Assembly (NCBI GenBank): GCA_000934455.1
Contig: KN884956.1
Coordinates: 44,013-108,012, forward strand
Length of the DNA stretch: 64,000 bases
Direction: 5' to 3'
Source of the DNA: Apostichopus parvimensis
Taxonomy: Eukaryota; Echinodermata; Holothuroidea; Aspidochirotida; Stichopodidae
This document shows, piece after piece, positions 9,544-21,828 of this stretch. The position numbers were made by a program, and so were the translations under genes. Positions within the stretch are counted from its first letter, which is position 1, and every line of letters begins with the position of its first letter. Under the pieces are notes generated by a model, which saw only the letters and a program-made list of their open reading frames with translations, searched no databases and was not told where the DNA came from.

Positions 9544-12500
9544 TATGTAGCTCTCTATTGTATAACTGTGATCAGAAATCAACTATTCACCAAGAAATGA
9601 CTGCTACATTTAGATAAAGAATATATTTTGTATTTATAAAGATAACTCGCAGGGATTAAGATCATGTCACTAAAGTTTTATACAATTGAAAAGTTTGTTA
9701 AAACAGCAAAATGAATGCTGATATCTTACCACACTTATAAACTGTATTTTCCATGATGGCCTACACCCAAGATCCACCAACACCCTTTCACTCCTCTGAG
9801 GTACGGTATTTAGGTGTGAAGGGGTTACAGTAATGCAAACAAAGCTGGAAAAGTGAAACAGAGACAGGTAACCTGGTGGCTTCCAAACTGAGACAAAATG
9901 AATCAGAGTATTGTTTAAGTATAAGAGAATTCAGTTAGCATTAAGTCATTAACCTATTAGACTCACCATCCCCTCCCCTCCCCCCTTCAAATCTCATTCT
10001 CACTTGGTAATTTTTGTTTGGTTGGGGTAGGGGTATGTGGAGAGGGGTGAGAGGATGGTTGGGCAGTACATAGGCAGGCTCTTTGTACCATGCTTCATAA
10101 TTTGTAGATATTACATTAATTAGGTCTTATGGTAATATTCACTAAACGTTACCATTTCTATGAGTTTGGAAAGAATTGAAATTCCACAGAGCATTACAGA
10201 ACTTATCTATACAGTAATCAAATAGTCATCGTGGTAACATTAAAATGATCATGTTCTATATAATATTTGTAAAATAATATAAAAAAATTTAAACGGGTGA
10301 ATGTTTATATCAAGATTGATTCATGCAGTTCAACTACATATCAATGCAACTATACTGAAATACACAATGTGGAAGTTTTTGACCAAATATTGATCCAATG
10401 TTTTGCTGTTTCTCTCCTTGTAGTGATAGTTTCTTACCTAAGTCGGTCATAAACATAGTGAGCATCAACTCAGTATCTTTAACAGGATTTTGAGAAAGGT
10501 AAAGTGATTTACTAAATTACTAGCAGACATTTTCATGAAAATATAGGTAATATCAATACTCCTACTTCATATCTCCCTATTGTGAATATTCTTGGCATGT
10601 ACCTGCAATCAACGTATGTTTTTAAATATTTCTGCCAGAAAGTTATGAATGAGTGAGAATCTGTACATGACTCTGTAGTCCACATCTGCTGGTATATCAA
10701 TGCTAACAATTGATAGGTATTAGCAGTATGTAATACACACACAAGCTGACTGGTTAAAGTATTCTGCAAAATGTAAAGGCTTTGAAGACTCGCCCCAAAC
10801 CGCGTGGGGCCATCTGAAAAAGTTAACTTTCCATTGCTTGCAAGTGACGTTTTGTTCGTGTCGCTACAAAATGCAGACAGTAATGAAACGTGATACCTTG
10901 TTATCTTTTATCTAGACCTGAGATGTCCATCGCTGCTATTTGCACTGTGTTATGGGTATTGACCGTAGCTGCATGTACTGACTGTGCACTAGTGTCTAAT
11001 TACCAACAAGCTGTGTGTGTATTTTCTGGGATCGATGGTGGTGTCTAACAATTCTGTTACACCTCATTCGAAACTAGGTCAGATTACCGGCATGAGACGT
11101 TTCCTTGTGCGCGAGTCTTCACACCCTTTAATATATACCCCATTTCTCATCACGACAACGTATTCAAGAGTGAACAATTTTATATGCAAAGTATGAAACA
11201 AATGTTGTGGTACTAATAAGAAAAATAAATGAAGAAAATGTTGACATTTCTTTCATAAAGTCTCTCTGAGTAGAGGACAATCATGTTTATGTTATCCTTC
11301 CACCTGCTATTTATCCCTCACTAACCATTGAACTATGAACAACAAGTCAAACTGCATAGTAAAGTGATTAATTTCAAATCGTATTCCAGACTTTAAAATT
11401 TTTGGGAAATTTTTAACAACATCTTTGCAGCATGCATCCTACATTACCTCCAAATGGATACAGCACCTTTATGCAAAATATGAACTCTTCTTGATTGCAC
11501 TTGGATTGAAAATATGTTTGGTGGATTTGATAATGTACCAAAACCAATTACAAAGAAAAGTTTTTAATTCTAGATTTTAGGTCCTTCTAGCTAGAGACCA
11601 TTCCTCATATGAATATATTATATAACCCACCTAGGAAAATCTTACTTTTGTGACACTTTATTTTACGAGACATATTCATTCCAGAATACTCTCTTCAACC
11701 TGTTTTGACAATCTCCATTATTTCGAGTGTGTAAGGTGTTGCTTGGTATCTTTGAAGACTTTGGTTCCAAATGTAAACTTTACCTATAACTTTTAAAGTG
11801 ACTTTTCTGTATTGACAATATATTTAGGGCACATCCCAGTAGCAGATGTTGATTATGTCAAAAGTTTGTTGCTAACTATTCTGCATTAACAAGTTCAGAT
11901 AGCAACATTTTCATTCCTAAAATATGAGGGTAAATTGATGAATGTAGTCTGGTAACAGCAGAGCAAGTGATATTATCAAGACCATTGAACTTTAAATGTC
12001 TGTGTGCTTCTTAATAAGGTGTAAATTCTATTTTAAGAGGGATCATGGCAATATTCTACTTGGTAGCAAACTGAAGTCATTTAGCCAGTTCAGAGAAAAC
12101 TTTCACTTTAAATGCATCACATTTCACAGAGACGTTCAACAACATTATTTAACAAAATATGGTGCTTTTCGAAGAAAACTTTGTCCCGATAGCATCACAG
12201 ACTATCAATGTTCAGAGGCATATTGATTGACTTGGGGCACAGAGGCCAAGGATTAGTTGCGCCCCCATTGGAATACCCCTTTAATACCCCTCTACATATT
12301 CACATTGACCAAACTTCACTTAAAAGTTTAACAGTTCGTTTTTTTTTTTTTCCTTTTTGGGACCACTTTTAAGGCAAAAAGGCCTTAAAACTTTGCTTGA
12401 AATTATTAATTTGTTCAGAATATGAATGAGAAAGTTTGTAATCCAGAAAAGTGATTAAACAAGTTAAGAATGTTTAAAATTAAAAAGTTGATGAGCAGCT

Positions 12501-13721
12501 ATCCCTCCAAAACCAAAAAACATAATACAAAATATAGAATTTAAATGCTAACTATAGTCTTATATTCAACTGTCTTCTTACAATTGTGAAGTATGTTCTT
12601 TTCACAATCATTGCACTTCCTGTTTTTATGATTTTTTCTTCTTCAAAACTAAATCTTTCAGAGAATAATGTGATGAGGTGTTCAATACAACATAACAAAA
12701 GCAAATGTCAGTGCAGATAAACTGAAATCGGTTTGTAGTCATGGTACCGAGGTCTGAGTCAATGAGTTAACTTTCACACTAATGACATTTCTAGGATTCC
12801 TACACTCATAACAAATAAGTAATCCTATCAACATGATAATAGCAGTTCCAGAAATCCCTGTGCTTCTAAACTTTAAGTATTTATGATAATCCTTAATGAA
12901 AGATGGCTTAATACTTCAAAAATTCACTCACAGTTGAAACTGCAAAATTGCTCACAGAATCATCTTTCAAATTGGAATATTCAAATGAGTGATCATTACA
13001 TTCATTCAATAAACAACCCCTGCCTCTGTAATTCTCCAAATATAAGCAAACTTGAAGTAAAGTGATCTACAGAATCGGCGTATCGATAGTACTTCCATAT
13101 CAGCTACCGCGTAACAACTACCCAACTGCGTAACCACCGCTGGGCTCAATAAATGTAACAATAAAGATGTTTCTATTTACAGTGTTCAGGTATAAAGATT
13201 GCGACTAGAAATGACATTTTATATCATTGCTCTTTCCTTAGGCTCCCTTTTAATTCCCCAAAAATGTATTAATTTCCTTAAAAACAGGAACTTTGTTTTA
13301 TTTGAACCCAACAGATTTTTGTTCTCATGTGGCTCTGTATAAAATCCATGTATAGAAGCTGGTCAAAAACCAGGAAGATACTTTGTCCAATGTGATTTGA
13401 AATAGGTACAAAATGCAGACTATGCCATGTTTCATTCCCTCATTCAACCACAATGTATTTGACTATCCTTCATTCCGACATTCTTAAATTCTTGATTGAA
13501 TTTTGTGCATCAGGTGGTTTACTTAACTCTCCAAAGCTTCTTGGAAGTAAACTTGCAAATCAATGTTGTCATGTCATTCTCTTCAGCTAAAAATCAAATA
13601 ACTACACTTGTTTGATTTCGGAAATGGATTGGGGAGGAGGGAGAAGGTGGGGGGGGGGGGGGGGGGGTATCAATTCCTTACTCCCCCGATTACTTGATCC
13701 CATTTCAGCAGCATATCAAAG
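9544..13721. other. Convergent spacer between ECI1 and DRAP1
   Basis: It contains the 3' untranslated regions of both genes and one MITE (10777-11127). No coding exon was recognised. For DRAP1 the first plausible AATAAA signal on the minus strand is at 13297-13302, giving a 3' UTR of roughly 0.4 kb. That UTR includes a run of 19 G on the plus strand (13649-13667), which is poly-C in the transcript. A small hairpin (TTTTAAGGC, loop, GGCCTTAAAA) lies near 12367-12391. The ECI1 poly(A) site is not obvious. Confidence 0.6.
10777..11127. mobile_element. Second copy of the TTAA-type MITE
   Basis: It is collinear over its full length with the copy at 8357-8704 and in the same orientation. The termini are AGGCTTTGAAGACTCGCC and, inward from the right, AGGGTGTGAAGACTCGCG, a better inverted-repeat pair than in the other copy. 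The right flank is TTAA (11128-11131). The left flank is GTAA (10773-10776), probably a mutated TTAA. Confidence 0.8.
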
Positions 13722-16700
13722 TCATGTGTCATAATCTTCATCATCTTCCAGTGTTTGTTCCGTAGATACTTTTCTCGGTGTGTACTGGCCCATCGGTACA
13801 GGGCAGCTGAAATTCATATGTGCACTTTTTGAGGGATTCATTGTCTTGAGGTCAACATATGAGGGTCCTGGTTGGTCAGGTTCATGTGATGGTTCTACTC
13901 TCGATGAAGATCTGGTCAAGAAAGAATTAATGAATGAATCATAAATCTCATATCTCCTATAATTAACACAGCCTCGTTAAAAAGTCTTGGAGAAAAATCC
14001 ACTACTGTTTACTGGAATGTTAGCAAATTTTGCAAATACTTTTGCTCTCTGGATCACCCTCAACCCATCATTAATATTCACAACTTACCTATATAGCCCT
14101 CAATCTTACTAGTAGTCTAGAGATATAGATGATATTATAAGGTTTCAATTCAATTAAAGGTGATACTGTAGAATTGCATAAATTGAATCACTAATAAACA
14201 GAGTGACATAATTGTTCCCAGACTATTAAGGACTATATGCCATTACCTTTCAACACAACCAAACAGTTCTGAAAATTTCCAGCTTCTTTGGAAATGCACG
14301 ATCTCAAAAATAAGCATGATTTTTGGTTTTTGTTATTTCTAGACGAAATAATTCAACTGGAATGATCTGGATCAAAGTTCCCTTGAACCTAGAAATGGTG
14401 TCATCATGATCCTATTTTGCCCCAAAATAATTAATTCCAGCCCACCTGTTTAAGAGTCCTGTATAAACCTCCACAATTAGAATTCTTATCAAACATATTT
14501 AAATACTCTAAGCCATTTCAAGGCATACTAATCATATTTTCTAACCTGTTTGATAATTTTGGGGTCACAGAATGATTGGAATCAAACACCTACACAACTG
14601 GATTCAAACTCCTGCTCTATTGAATTAAAGATTTTACATCTTTTTGAAGGTTTCATGTCAAAACATTCTTCACTTTGATTATGCTTTGTCTTTAGACAAA
14701 TAAAGTAATTGCTAATAATTCTTTGTTTTGAATACCATTTTACTTTTGGTTTTTAAATTTCATATGCTCACCCTTCAGCAAAATTGCTGTTATATGACTG
14801 ACTTCCAGAAGGACTGACTGTTGTGCGACTCCCTGAACTATTCTCATCATACAAATCTTCCTCTTCATCTCCATCCTCCTCATTCTCAGAAGATTCCTGA
14901 AAATACAGAAAAAATCACTTTATATCACATCTAAATAAAATAAAACTGTTAGCAAACTGCTTATCTACTGGAGAGCCTGTGTTATCCACTGAAGAGCCTG
15001 TGCGTGTTTTTGTCCCTTCTGTTACTGTTACTTGTCATTTAGCCTCTGAAGAAGATCCTACTAGGATCGAAACGTCAGGCCAACTTACTTTTACACATAT
15101 ATCACATCTAGACAGGATTTTTTAATTTTTATCACCAAATACCTTAGGATGGAGTCGTAAACTTGTTTCATTGAAACTTATTGGGAAAGATGTACTTTAA
15201 AAGGAGATTTTGAGTTGGTTCTGATATTTTAACAAACTGCTATTCACTACATAAATCCCTTATAAACATAAAAAAAAGAAAGCGGAATTTTTAAATTTTC
15301 TAATCTGCTATGTATGTGTCATTAATACTGATTTCACAACTATCTGGGTGATGAAATGTTGTGAATAAAAAAGAAAAGAATAAAAAAATCATTCACTAGT
15401 GAACTTACACTTGGTCACAAATCTAGGACGGTGTGTTTGAGGTTGATGAATTGTCAAGTTTTAATTGCTTGGTTAGGTTTGTTAAAGTTTTTTGACAAAA
15501 AAAATGCAACGAACTGTTTTCAAGTTTCTTCGTATCTGTGAGTAATAAAAGAAGACAGCCCATCTTACCTCGTCTGAAAATGAATTTGAATGCAATGCTT
15601 TCGTCTTCCTCTTCTTGCCTCTGCCTGCTCTGTGTTTGTTTGTTGACAAAAGAAAATGGAGACCAGCATTAGTTTAAAATATGCTAGGAAATACTCAACA
15701 TATACTACCAACTCTCTCATCATCTGTAAATGAAATAAGACATTTTCAAAAAGGCAGTTTTCCAGTCTTATGTCCCACTTCATTTTGGTGAGAAATCTCT
15801 GATGCATATATCAGACCTTCCAGGGGCTCTTAGACAAAACAAAGATTTTCTAAAGGTTTTAAAGGTTTCCCTGGGAGGTCTGATATATTTATGAGAAGTT
15901 TGTTATGTTGAGATGGTAAGATGAAAACTTAAACAACTCCTCAGATAATATCTTCAAGATGACAGCACTATTACGTAACTTGTTCTCTTTCCGAAATTAG
16001 AGAGATGAAATATGGGTAATTCACTCAGTACCTTATCATATATAGGACGGAATACATTCCTTTCTGACAAATTGTAAGACAATTTTTATCTTAGAACAAA
16101 CATCATAATGTGATGAGAACGATTACAGTACTATTGACAAACAATGGGCAATGAAACCAATTATTGGATGGTTTCATTGAAACAGTTTTCTGCAGTGGTG
16201 ATTTTGATGAATTCTGGTGGGTTAAAGCAACATTCTTTGTTTTCCAAAACTATTTGTTTTCCTTTAAACCAGTCTAGTATGTGTGCAAACGAATGGAGGC
16301 AAACTTTCTAGTGGATTCGAATAGGATATAACAAAATACCAGATAAACCATACTTTTTTTGTCGTGAATTCTGTCCTGAGTTAGATGAAGTGCTGTTGTC
16401 TTTTGTATTCTGTAAGTCTGGAATATCTACAACCAGGTCTTTCAGAAAGTCAAATACTTTCTCTCTGTGAATGCATTGCTTTCTGTAGGAAAGTAAAATG
16501 AAGAAAGAAGCAAAAGATGAGAATTGTACGCCAGGAAACGATAAATAAACGCAAATAAGATATTAATAACAAACATCACTTCTTATAACGTTCTTTTAAA
16601 GAGTAAGAAGGAAAACCAGGGCAGTGCTTTGAAAAAGCCTAATTTAACAGGAACTGTGTGACATCACCTTGATACAACTACAAGAAAAAGTAGTATTGGT

Positions 16701-19605
16701 TAGAACTCAAAAAGATTAAAACTATGAGAAAGTTAAAAGCATAAATCAACCCTCTCAATGTATTTTCTACATTTACCCAGGCCTCTGGACAAGCAATTAT
16801 GTTTACAAGGTCTTGTTTGATTTTCAGTTACTTGCACATGGCCTCCTGTGTGATATTCATCAGTTGTATAAAATTTCAGTATCAACTGTACCTTCATACA
16901 AAGAACAAAAGAGGTTATCATAAAAACCAAATCCTGTCAGAATTATTGCCAATAATGCATACTAAATTTAGAAGGTATTCTGATCCAAAGCAACCAGTAT
17001 ATTCATCAAATTTTCAGCCATACTTTGTCGACATGGGATCAGGAAAGAGGTGTTCGGGCCTGTTTGAAAACATGTGCAAATGAATTAAACAATTGAATGG
17101 AACATTAAAGTATAACTATTCCTATATGTTAAAGTTTGGAATGATTGATGACACTGCACTCCTGTTCAGAAAGAAGAGTTCGAAACCAGTTCTTACATGT
17201 GCGACATTGTCATAAAGGGGGGAGTGGAAGAAGAGCTTGAAATCAGTTCTAACATGTGCGACGTTGTCATAAAGGGGGAGTGAAGGAAGAGCTTGAAATC
17301 AGTTCTAACATGTGCGACATTGTCATAAAGGGGGAGTGAAAGAAGATCTTGAAATCAGTTCTTACATGTGCGACATTGTCAGAAAGAGGGAGTGAAGGAA
17401 GAGCTTGAAATCAGTTCTTACATGTGCGACATTGACATAAAGGGGGAGTGAAGGAAGAGCTTGAAATCAGTTTTAACATGTGTGACATTGTCAGTAAGGG
17501 GGAGTGAAGGAAGAGCTTGAAATCAGTTCTTACATGTGCGACGTTGTTAGAGTCTTTGCATTCTTCTCTAAGGTCTGTCGAGAGGCTTTGACTAATAAAT
17601 CCTGAATAAAGTGCTCCAGAGCTTTCGCTGTAATATAATTTAGGAAATATGTGTGATGACTTGTATTAGTAAAAGAAAGAAATGAAAGGAAAACATCCAC
17701 TGTTAATACCCTAAGCTACGAAGCAAATGGTTTACATTTAATAAATATCATTATATCATATATTTCACTTTAGTAAATAGTACAATGAACTATGCGAAAG
17801 TGTGGTCACCTGACCTGAAAATAATTCAGTTTACAGCAGCTGGTACTATAAATGGTGTCACCCATCAATGACTACATTCTCCACCCCAAATTGTACATAA
17901 AGTAGCCTGGCCATGGTAGCATCTGCTATGAGAATGTTATTGGCTTACAGTATGCTAAGTATTAGTGGTTGCTTTGAACAGCAGAGGGATGGATACATTA
18001 TGTTGTGACACTATCTTTTACTCAAGTACATTGGAATGCAAAGTCAGAGATGAACATTATGCTACAAACTTGAATGTGTGCTGAATGGCAAATCAAACCA
18101 CATCCAACATTGGTTTCTCAGTGCCCAAACATTTTGAATATTGGTGTATTTACTTGATATACAATCCTATTACAATGCAGTCAAGTAAAACATGTTTGTT
18201 TTGACTCATGAAAGAACCATGAAAGATTTGGAAAATTGTCTGAAATATGGTTTAGGCAACAGTACTGCATACATCCATATGGATCCATAATACAGTTGCC
18301 ATAGTGTTATGTTCTTTCGGCAAACCCAGCTAATGCCACAAGGGCTGGACATTCTAAGTTGAGCAATTGCAAATTGTTTGATTTGTAACTATTACACTGC
18401 TTAGGGTACAAAAAAAAACTGTGAATTTGCCACCGAATGCAAAACACTGAAATAAATCCATTCATTTCATTAATGCTGCTCTTTTAAATGTGCATGTATT
18501 ATGATGTTAAAGATGTTTATAATATTTTGAATCTATATGGCATCCACTCATTAGCTGTCAAGTTTATTTGATCCTGTATGATACATCTGAGAATATAATT
18601 GAGGTACAAATTAATCCTTTTTGGATACTGTACATTTGTTGATTCTAAATAAAGGATACAAATTAAAACTGGGACAGCTGCAGCAACTTTCCCAACTTCT
18701 TCATCGGTCTGCATAATCTTTTTTATACGTGCCTGTTGAGAAACAAGAGACAAGACAGCGGATGTAATGATAGCAATGGTCAAGAGACCTGTAAATTATG
18801 GTAAAGTCTTCTTTTAAAAATGGGTGTTCACACTGGACTGCTTCTGAAGTCATGTGGGCAGCCACTCCAGAGGTTCTGTCAAATGAACCATGCCAAATTA
18901 GGTTTCACAATAGGCCTATATCATGATCAAGGGTATCCATTGTTTAACAATTTAAGCATTTTCTTAGTTTTGATCTAACACCGATAGGGTCTCAAATAAG
19001 CTACTGTAAGGCTTCCTGAGCCTTGGGTCTCTAAAACTAAAAACTGTTGTACCGAAATGCTGTAGTATAGCATAGAAACTTCATGCAAACAGTAGTCACA
19101 ACAGTAGGACTTGACGTTTTAATGGTGCCTACCATAAGGTGGTGGGCCCACAGTATTTGCCCAGCTGTGGGATTTATAAAGGTGATGTGGCCTCAGCCAC
19201 ACAAATAAGGTACATACGCCTAGCCTATTAAAATAGTACTAGATAGTTAGTACTTTCACTTATATTTCAAGGAAGCCGAACGAATTCGGCATTTTTCTCT
19301 CACTAATCGCCTGGCTGCCTGATGGATAATTACGTATGCTATGCTATCCGCCTGGCAGACGATATAATTATATCAATGGCGTTTTTTTTAGTACACATTG
19401 TGCTAACAATAATACTATGAAACTTAAATCAATATAACTTTGTGAAACTAGACCACATAATGTAGGTGTGCAACCAGGAACATGAACAGTTATACGGATG
19501 GGTTTTGGAAACTATATATGCATATCTATTTAAAAATAAGAACGGCAAGAAAACCCAACTAACCGGAGGGAAACGAGCATTAAATTTCTTCTTCTTATTC
19601 GGCAT
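13722..19605 (-). CDS. DRAP1: DR1-associated protein 1 / NC2-alpha (7 exons, 237 aa)
   Basis: DRAP1 pairs with DR1 (NC2-beta) through histone folds; the NC2 dimer binds TBP on promoter DNA and blocks TFIIA/TFIIB entry. Exons on the minus strand are 19605-19564, 18732-18660, 17627-17534, 16482-16354, 15629-15569, 14896-14772 and 13911-13722. All junctions are GT-AG and in phase, giving 237 codons plus TGA (human 205). The start MPNKKKKFNARFPP and the block RIKKIMQTDEEVGKVAAAVP are nearly identical to the vertebrate protein. The histone fold runs to about residue 86 (ending VFDFLKDLV). A basic patch (GRGKKRK, 115-121), an acidic Ser/Glu stretch (134-151) and a terminal EDDEDYDT follow, the last matching the acidic end of the human protein. 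The middle is longer than in human. Introns 3, 4 and 5 hold unusual repeats. Identity is very secure. Confidence 0.97.
14934..15097 (+). mobile_element. Short retroelement insertion with hammerhead ribozyme and 13-bp target duplication
   Basis: The 164-bp insert is bounded by identical 13-mers TATATCACATCTA at 14921-14933 and 15098-15110. It contains a hammerhead motif (separate entry) near its 3' end and a partly repeated GAGCCTGTG word. Hammerheads of this minimal form are known in the terminal repeats of Penelope-like elements, so a 5'-truncated Penelope-like copy or a derived non-autonomous element is the best guess. It sits in DRAP1 intron 5, with the duplicated target only 24 nt upstream of the exon 6 boundary on the gene strand. 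Confidence 0.75.
15042..15080 (+). ncRNA. Hammerhead ribozyme motif, minimal type
   Basis: Stem I is GCCT (15042-15045) with AGGC (15077-15080). The core CTGAAGA is at 15046-15052. Stem II is GATCC (15054-15058) with GGATC (15064-15068) around a 5-nt loop. GAAA is at 15069-15072, then a one-pair stem III (C-G), and the cleavage triplet GTC ends at 15076. All invariant core positions (CUGANGA, GAAA, UH) are present. Such tiny stem III forms usually cleave best as dimers. Activity is inferred, not shown. Confidence 0.75.
15806..15888. repeat. Long hairpin in DRAP1 intron 4 (20-bp arms, 19 paired)
   Basis: The left arm ATATATCAGACCTTCCAGGG (15806-15825) pairs with the right arm at 15869-15888, whose reverse complement differs at one base. 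The loop is 43 nt. It may be a degenerate miniature inverted-repeat element. No target duplication is obvious. Confidence 0.8.
17162..17548. repeat. 56-bp minisatellite that includes the DRAP1 exon 3 splice donor
   Basis: The word ACATGTGCGAC (or one-base variants) occurs at 17195, 17252, 17308, 17364, 17420, 17476 and 17532, that is every 56-57 bp. The last occurrence is the genuine exon 3/intron 3 junction on the minus strand (exon ends at 17534, donor GTAAGA). Each unit therefore carries a copy of about 14 exon bases plus a donor-like GTAAGA or GTTAGA. The three copies at 17195, 17364 and 17420 keep GTAAGA. Confidence 0.95.
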
Positions 19606-19758
19606 GGTAGGTTTGGGAAGGTTAAAAGTCACATAAAAGTTGCTTTTACAAACGGTAGTACTTGCGTGACGTCCGCTCTCAATAAAAATGGTAGTACAAA
19701 ACAAAGATTGCTCCTTTACCAACTGAGATAGCTGTGTAGATCTGTTGTGCGGCAACAT
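19606..19758 (-). promoter_or_regulatory. DRAP1 5' flank with CRE-like site
   Basis: A TGACGTC motif (19667-19673), a match to the ATF/CREB core, lies about 65 bp upstream of the DRAP1 start codon within a short stretch with CpGs. No TATA box is evident. This is consistent with a housekeeping promoter but is only a motif match. Confidence 0.35.
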
Positions 19759-19972
19759 ATTTTATCGTTCTGGATATGCCAACAATTTTTTAAATCTATT
19801 AGCCTACTTTCTGACCCTCCAAATAACTATCCGACATTTCAGAACGTAAACAGGTAGATTGTCTTATCCTTTTCCTTTACATGTGGCAATGCAAGACCAA
19901 TAACTATCTTGGTTAACCTTAAGAAAGTGCTGTGTTTTTTATCTTCGATCGAGCCCCTTGCCTCTTCCCCAC

Positions 19973-20006
19973 CCCATTCCACCCCACCCCACCCCACCCC
20001 ACCCCC
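19973..20006. repeat. CCACC microsatellite
   Basis: A pentanucleotide run of CCACC/CACCC type lies in an otherwise AT-rich context. Confidence 0.85.
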
Positions 20007-21766
20007 GGTATCTGAAGAAAACTTCCACTTCGATAGGAAATGCTCTTTTATCTTAAGACTTTTATATAATCACTTAAACATTTGTCTATAAAAATCCAGA
20101 AAACTATCAAACTACAAGGCTAATACAAACGTACCACTATAATTTGTACACAAGCTTCACAAGAAAGCCACAGGTAGGCCATGAGTATAGGTTGCTCTTC
20201 AAAAATTGTCGGTGTCCCTCCAACTCAGAATTTCTTGCTACGGCGTGGTTACACCATCGACAGTGTCGCCAGCCATCCAAATTTCACCACAAAACGTTAT
20301 ACAAACAGGCAAAGAATCAACACATGTAAATATCTATCGGAATATGCTTATACTTGCAAGATTAAAAAGGCTTTGCCAAAATGACTGACAATTGTCAACC
20401 CATGACAAACCTCAAGCCAAATAACCCTTTTGTCAAGAGCCGTAAAATCCTGATCAAATGAAAAACCAGTAAAAACTCTCTTTGAAAAATCTTAACATTT
20501 ACCTAGTATAGAAGGGAAAAAAAGCATATACTTCCTGCAGGAACCCATTGGTTCTGACATAACCTTCACACCACAAACACCCATTGAATTTTAATCAAAT
20601 GCAAGAATACTTTGGAATCTCAATTCCCTAGGAACTCATTCGATTATGACATTGAAAGGTACAAGTTAATCTGCCTATATAGTTACAAGAGATTTTAGCT
20701 TTTGATCATGGTTTTGACCTTAAGTAGCCTACATAAGTCCTGTGTTGGAGTAAATCAGCCATTAATCAAAACCATCGGAATTCTCCTAATCAAGTTAATA
20801 GGAAACTAAATAGTCCCATTACTGCCAAAAAAATAAAAGCTGAAAAAATTCTAGAAACTAGGTATATTAGAATTTCCAGTATCCCCATATAATAATGATA
20901 CAACTTAACCTTGAAGAGGGCGTTTAACCTGAAATATACACATAACCTTGTTGTGGAACCAATAGGTATCATACCGCTATTAATTGCTCCATTAACTTCC
21001 TCACTTTCAGAAATCAGTAGAGCATAAATAGAAGTTTCAACTGACATGTCCTATCCACCATATATGTGATACCTAATCGCTTGAACTATCATTACACTTA
21101 CAATTTTAACCATCATGATGGTTTAGATTCTTAACTAAAAAGAGGTGAAAGTTAAGCACAGTAATTCCAAGCCCGTGTGTCATCTCAACGGTTGCGGAAT
21201 CTCTCTGAGCATCGAAAATAATAATGCTATATGTAAAAGGGTAATTCGTTTAAAGTCATCTATTAAGGGGCTTTTCCAGACAATGGTTAACCTTTCAGGT
21301 ATAAACACTATACTCGAAATGTGGTACAACAATAGTTGAGAAATCCCAACCGCAAGGTTATCGGGACGTGAACTGGGTGCATTATGTTCAATGTTATCAA
21401 GATATGAGTGAAGATACTGTATCTCTCAAACCAAACTGATGTATTTACTCATATAACACTTTGACTTTGTACACATAAAGTCTTTGTTTATCGCCGGTAT
21501 ATATAGGTATTGTTCTATCCAGGTAAGTTTCCTTCAATTATACACCAACGAAACATCATACATTTCTATTTTTAGAGGTCACGTAGGCAATCAAGTTTTG
21601 CCGTTCTAGTGACTTTTTAAGCAGCTGTTTGCATCCCCACCATGGCAATTGGCTTAGTAACGTTATGACAAACACGTCGTATTACCGGATTGTGACTGAT
21701 CAAACGAACGGGAAAATCCGATATATATATTTATATATATTTTTACCAAATTAAAGTTAGATCATT

Positions 21767-21828
21767 AACTTTCAGTTTTCATATTAAGCGAGAGGCCCTG
21801 GTTCGAATCCCGGTGGAGGCTGAAAGTT
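21767..21828 (+). other. tRNA-like B-box relic inside a 9-bp hairpin
   Basis: GGTTCGAATCC at 21800-21810 matches the internal B-box of Pol III genes exactly and is followed by CGGTGGAGGC. The stretch is bracketed by AACTTTCAG (21767-21775) and CTGAAAGTT (21820-21828), then a T run that could act as a Pol III stop. No acceptor stem or A-box is convincing, so this is not a functional tRNA. It may be the tail of a tRNA-derived SINE. Confidence 0.3.
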
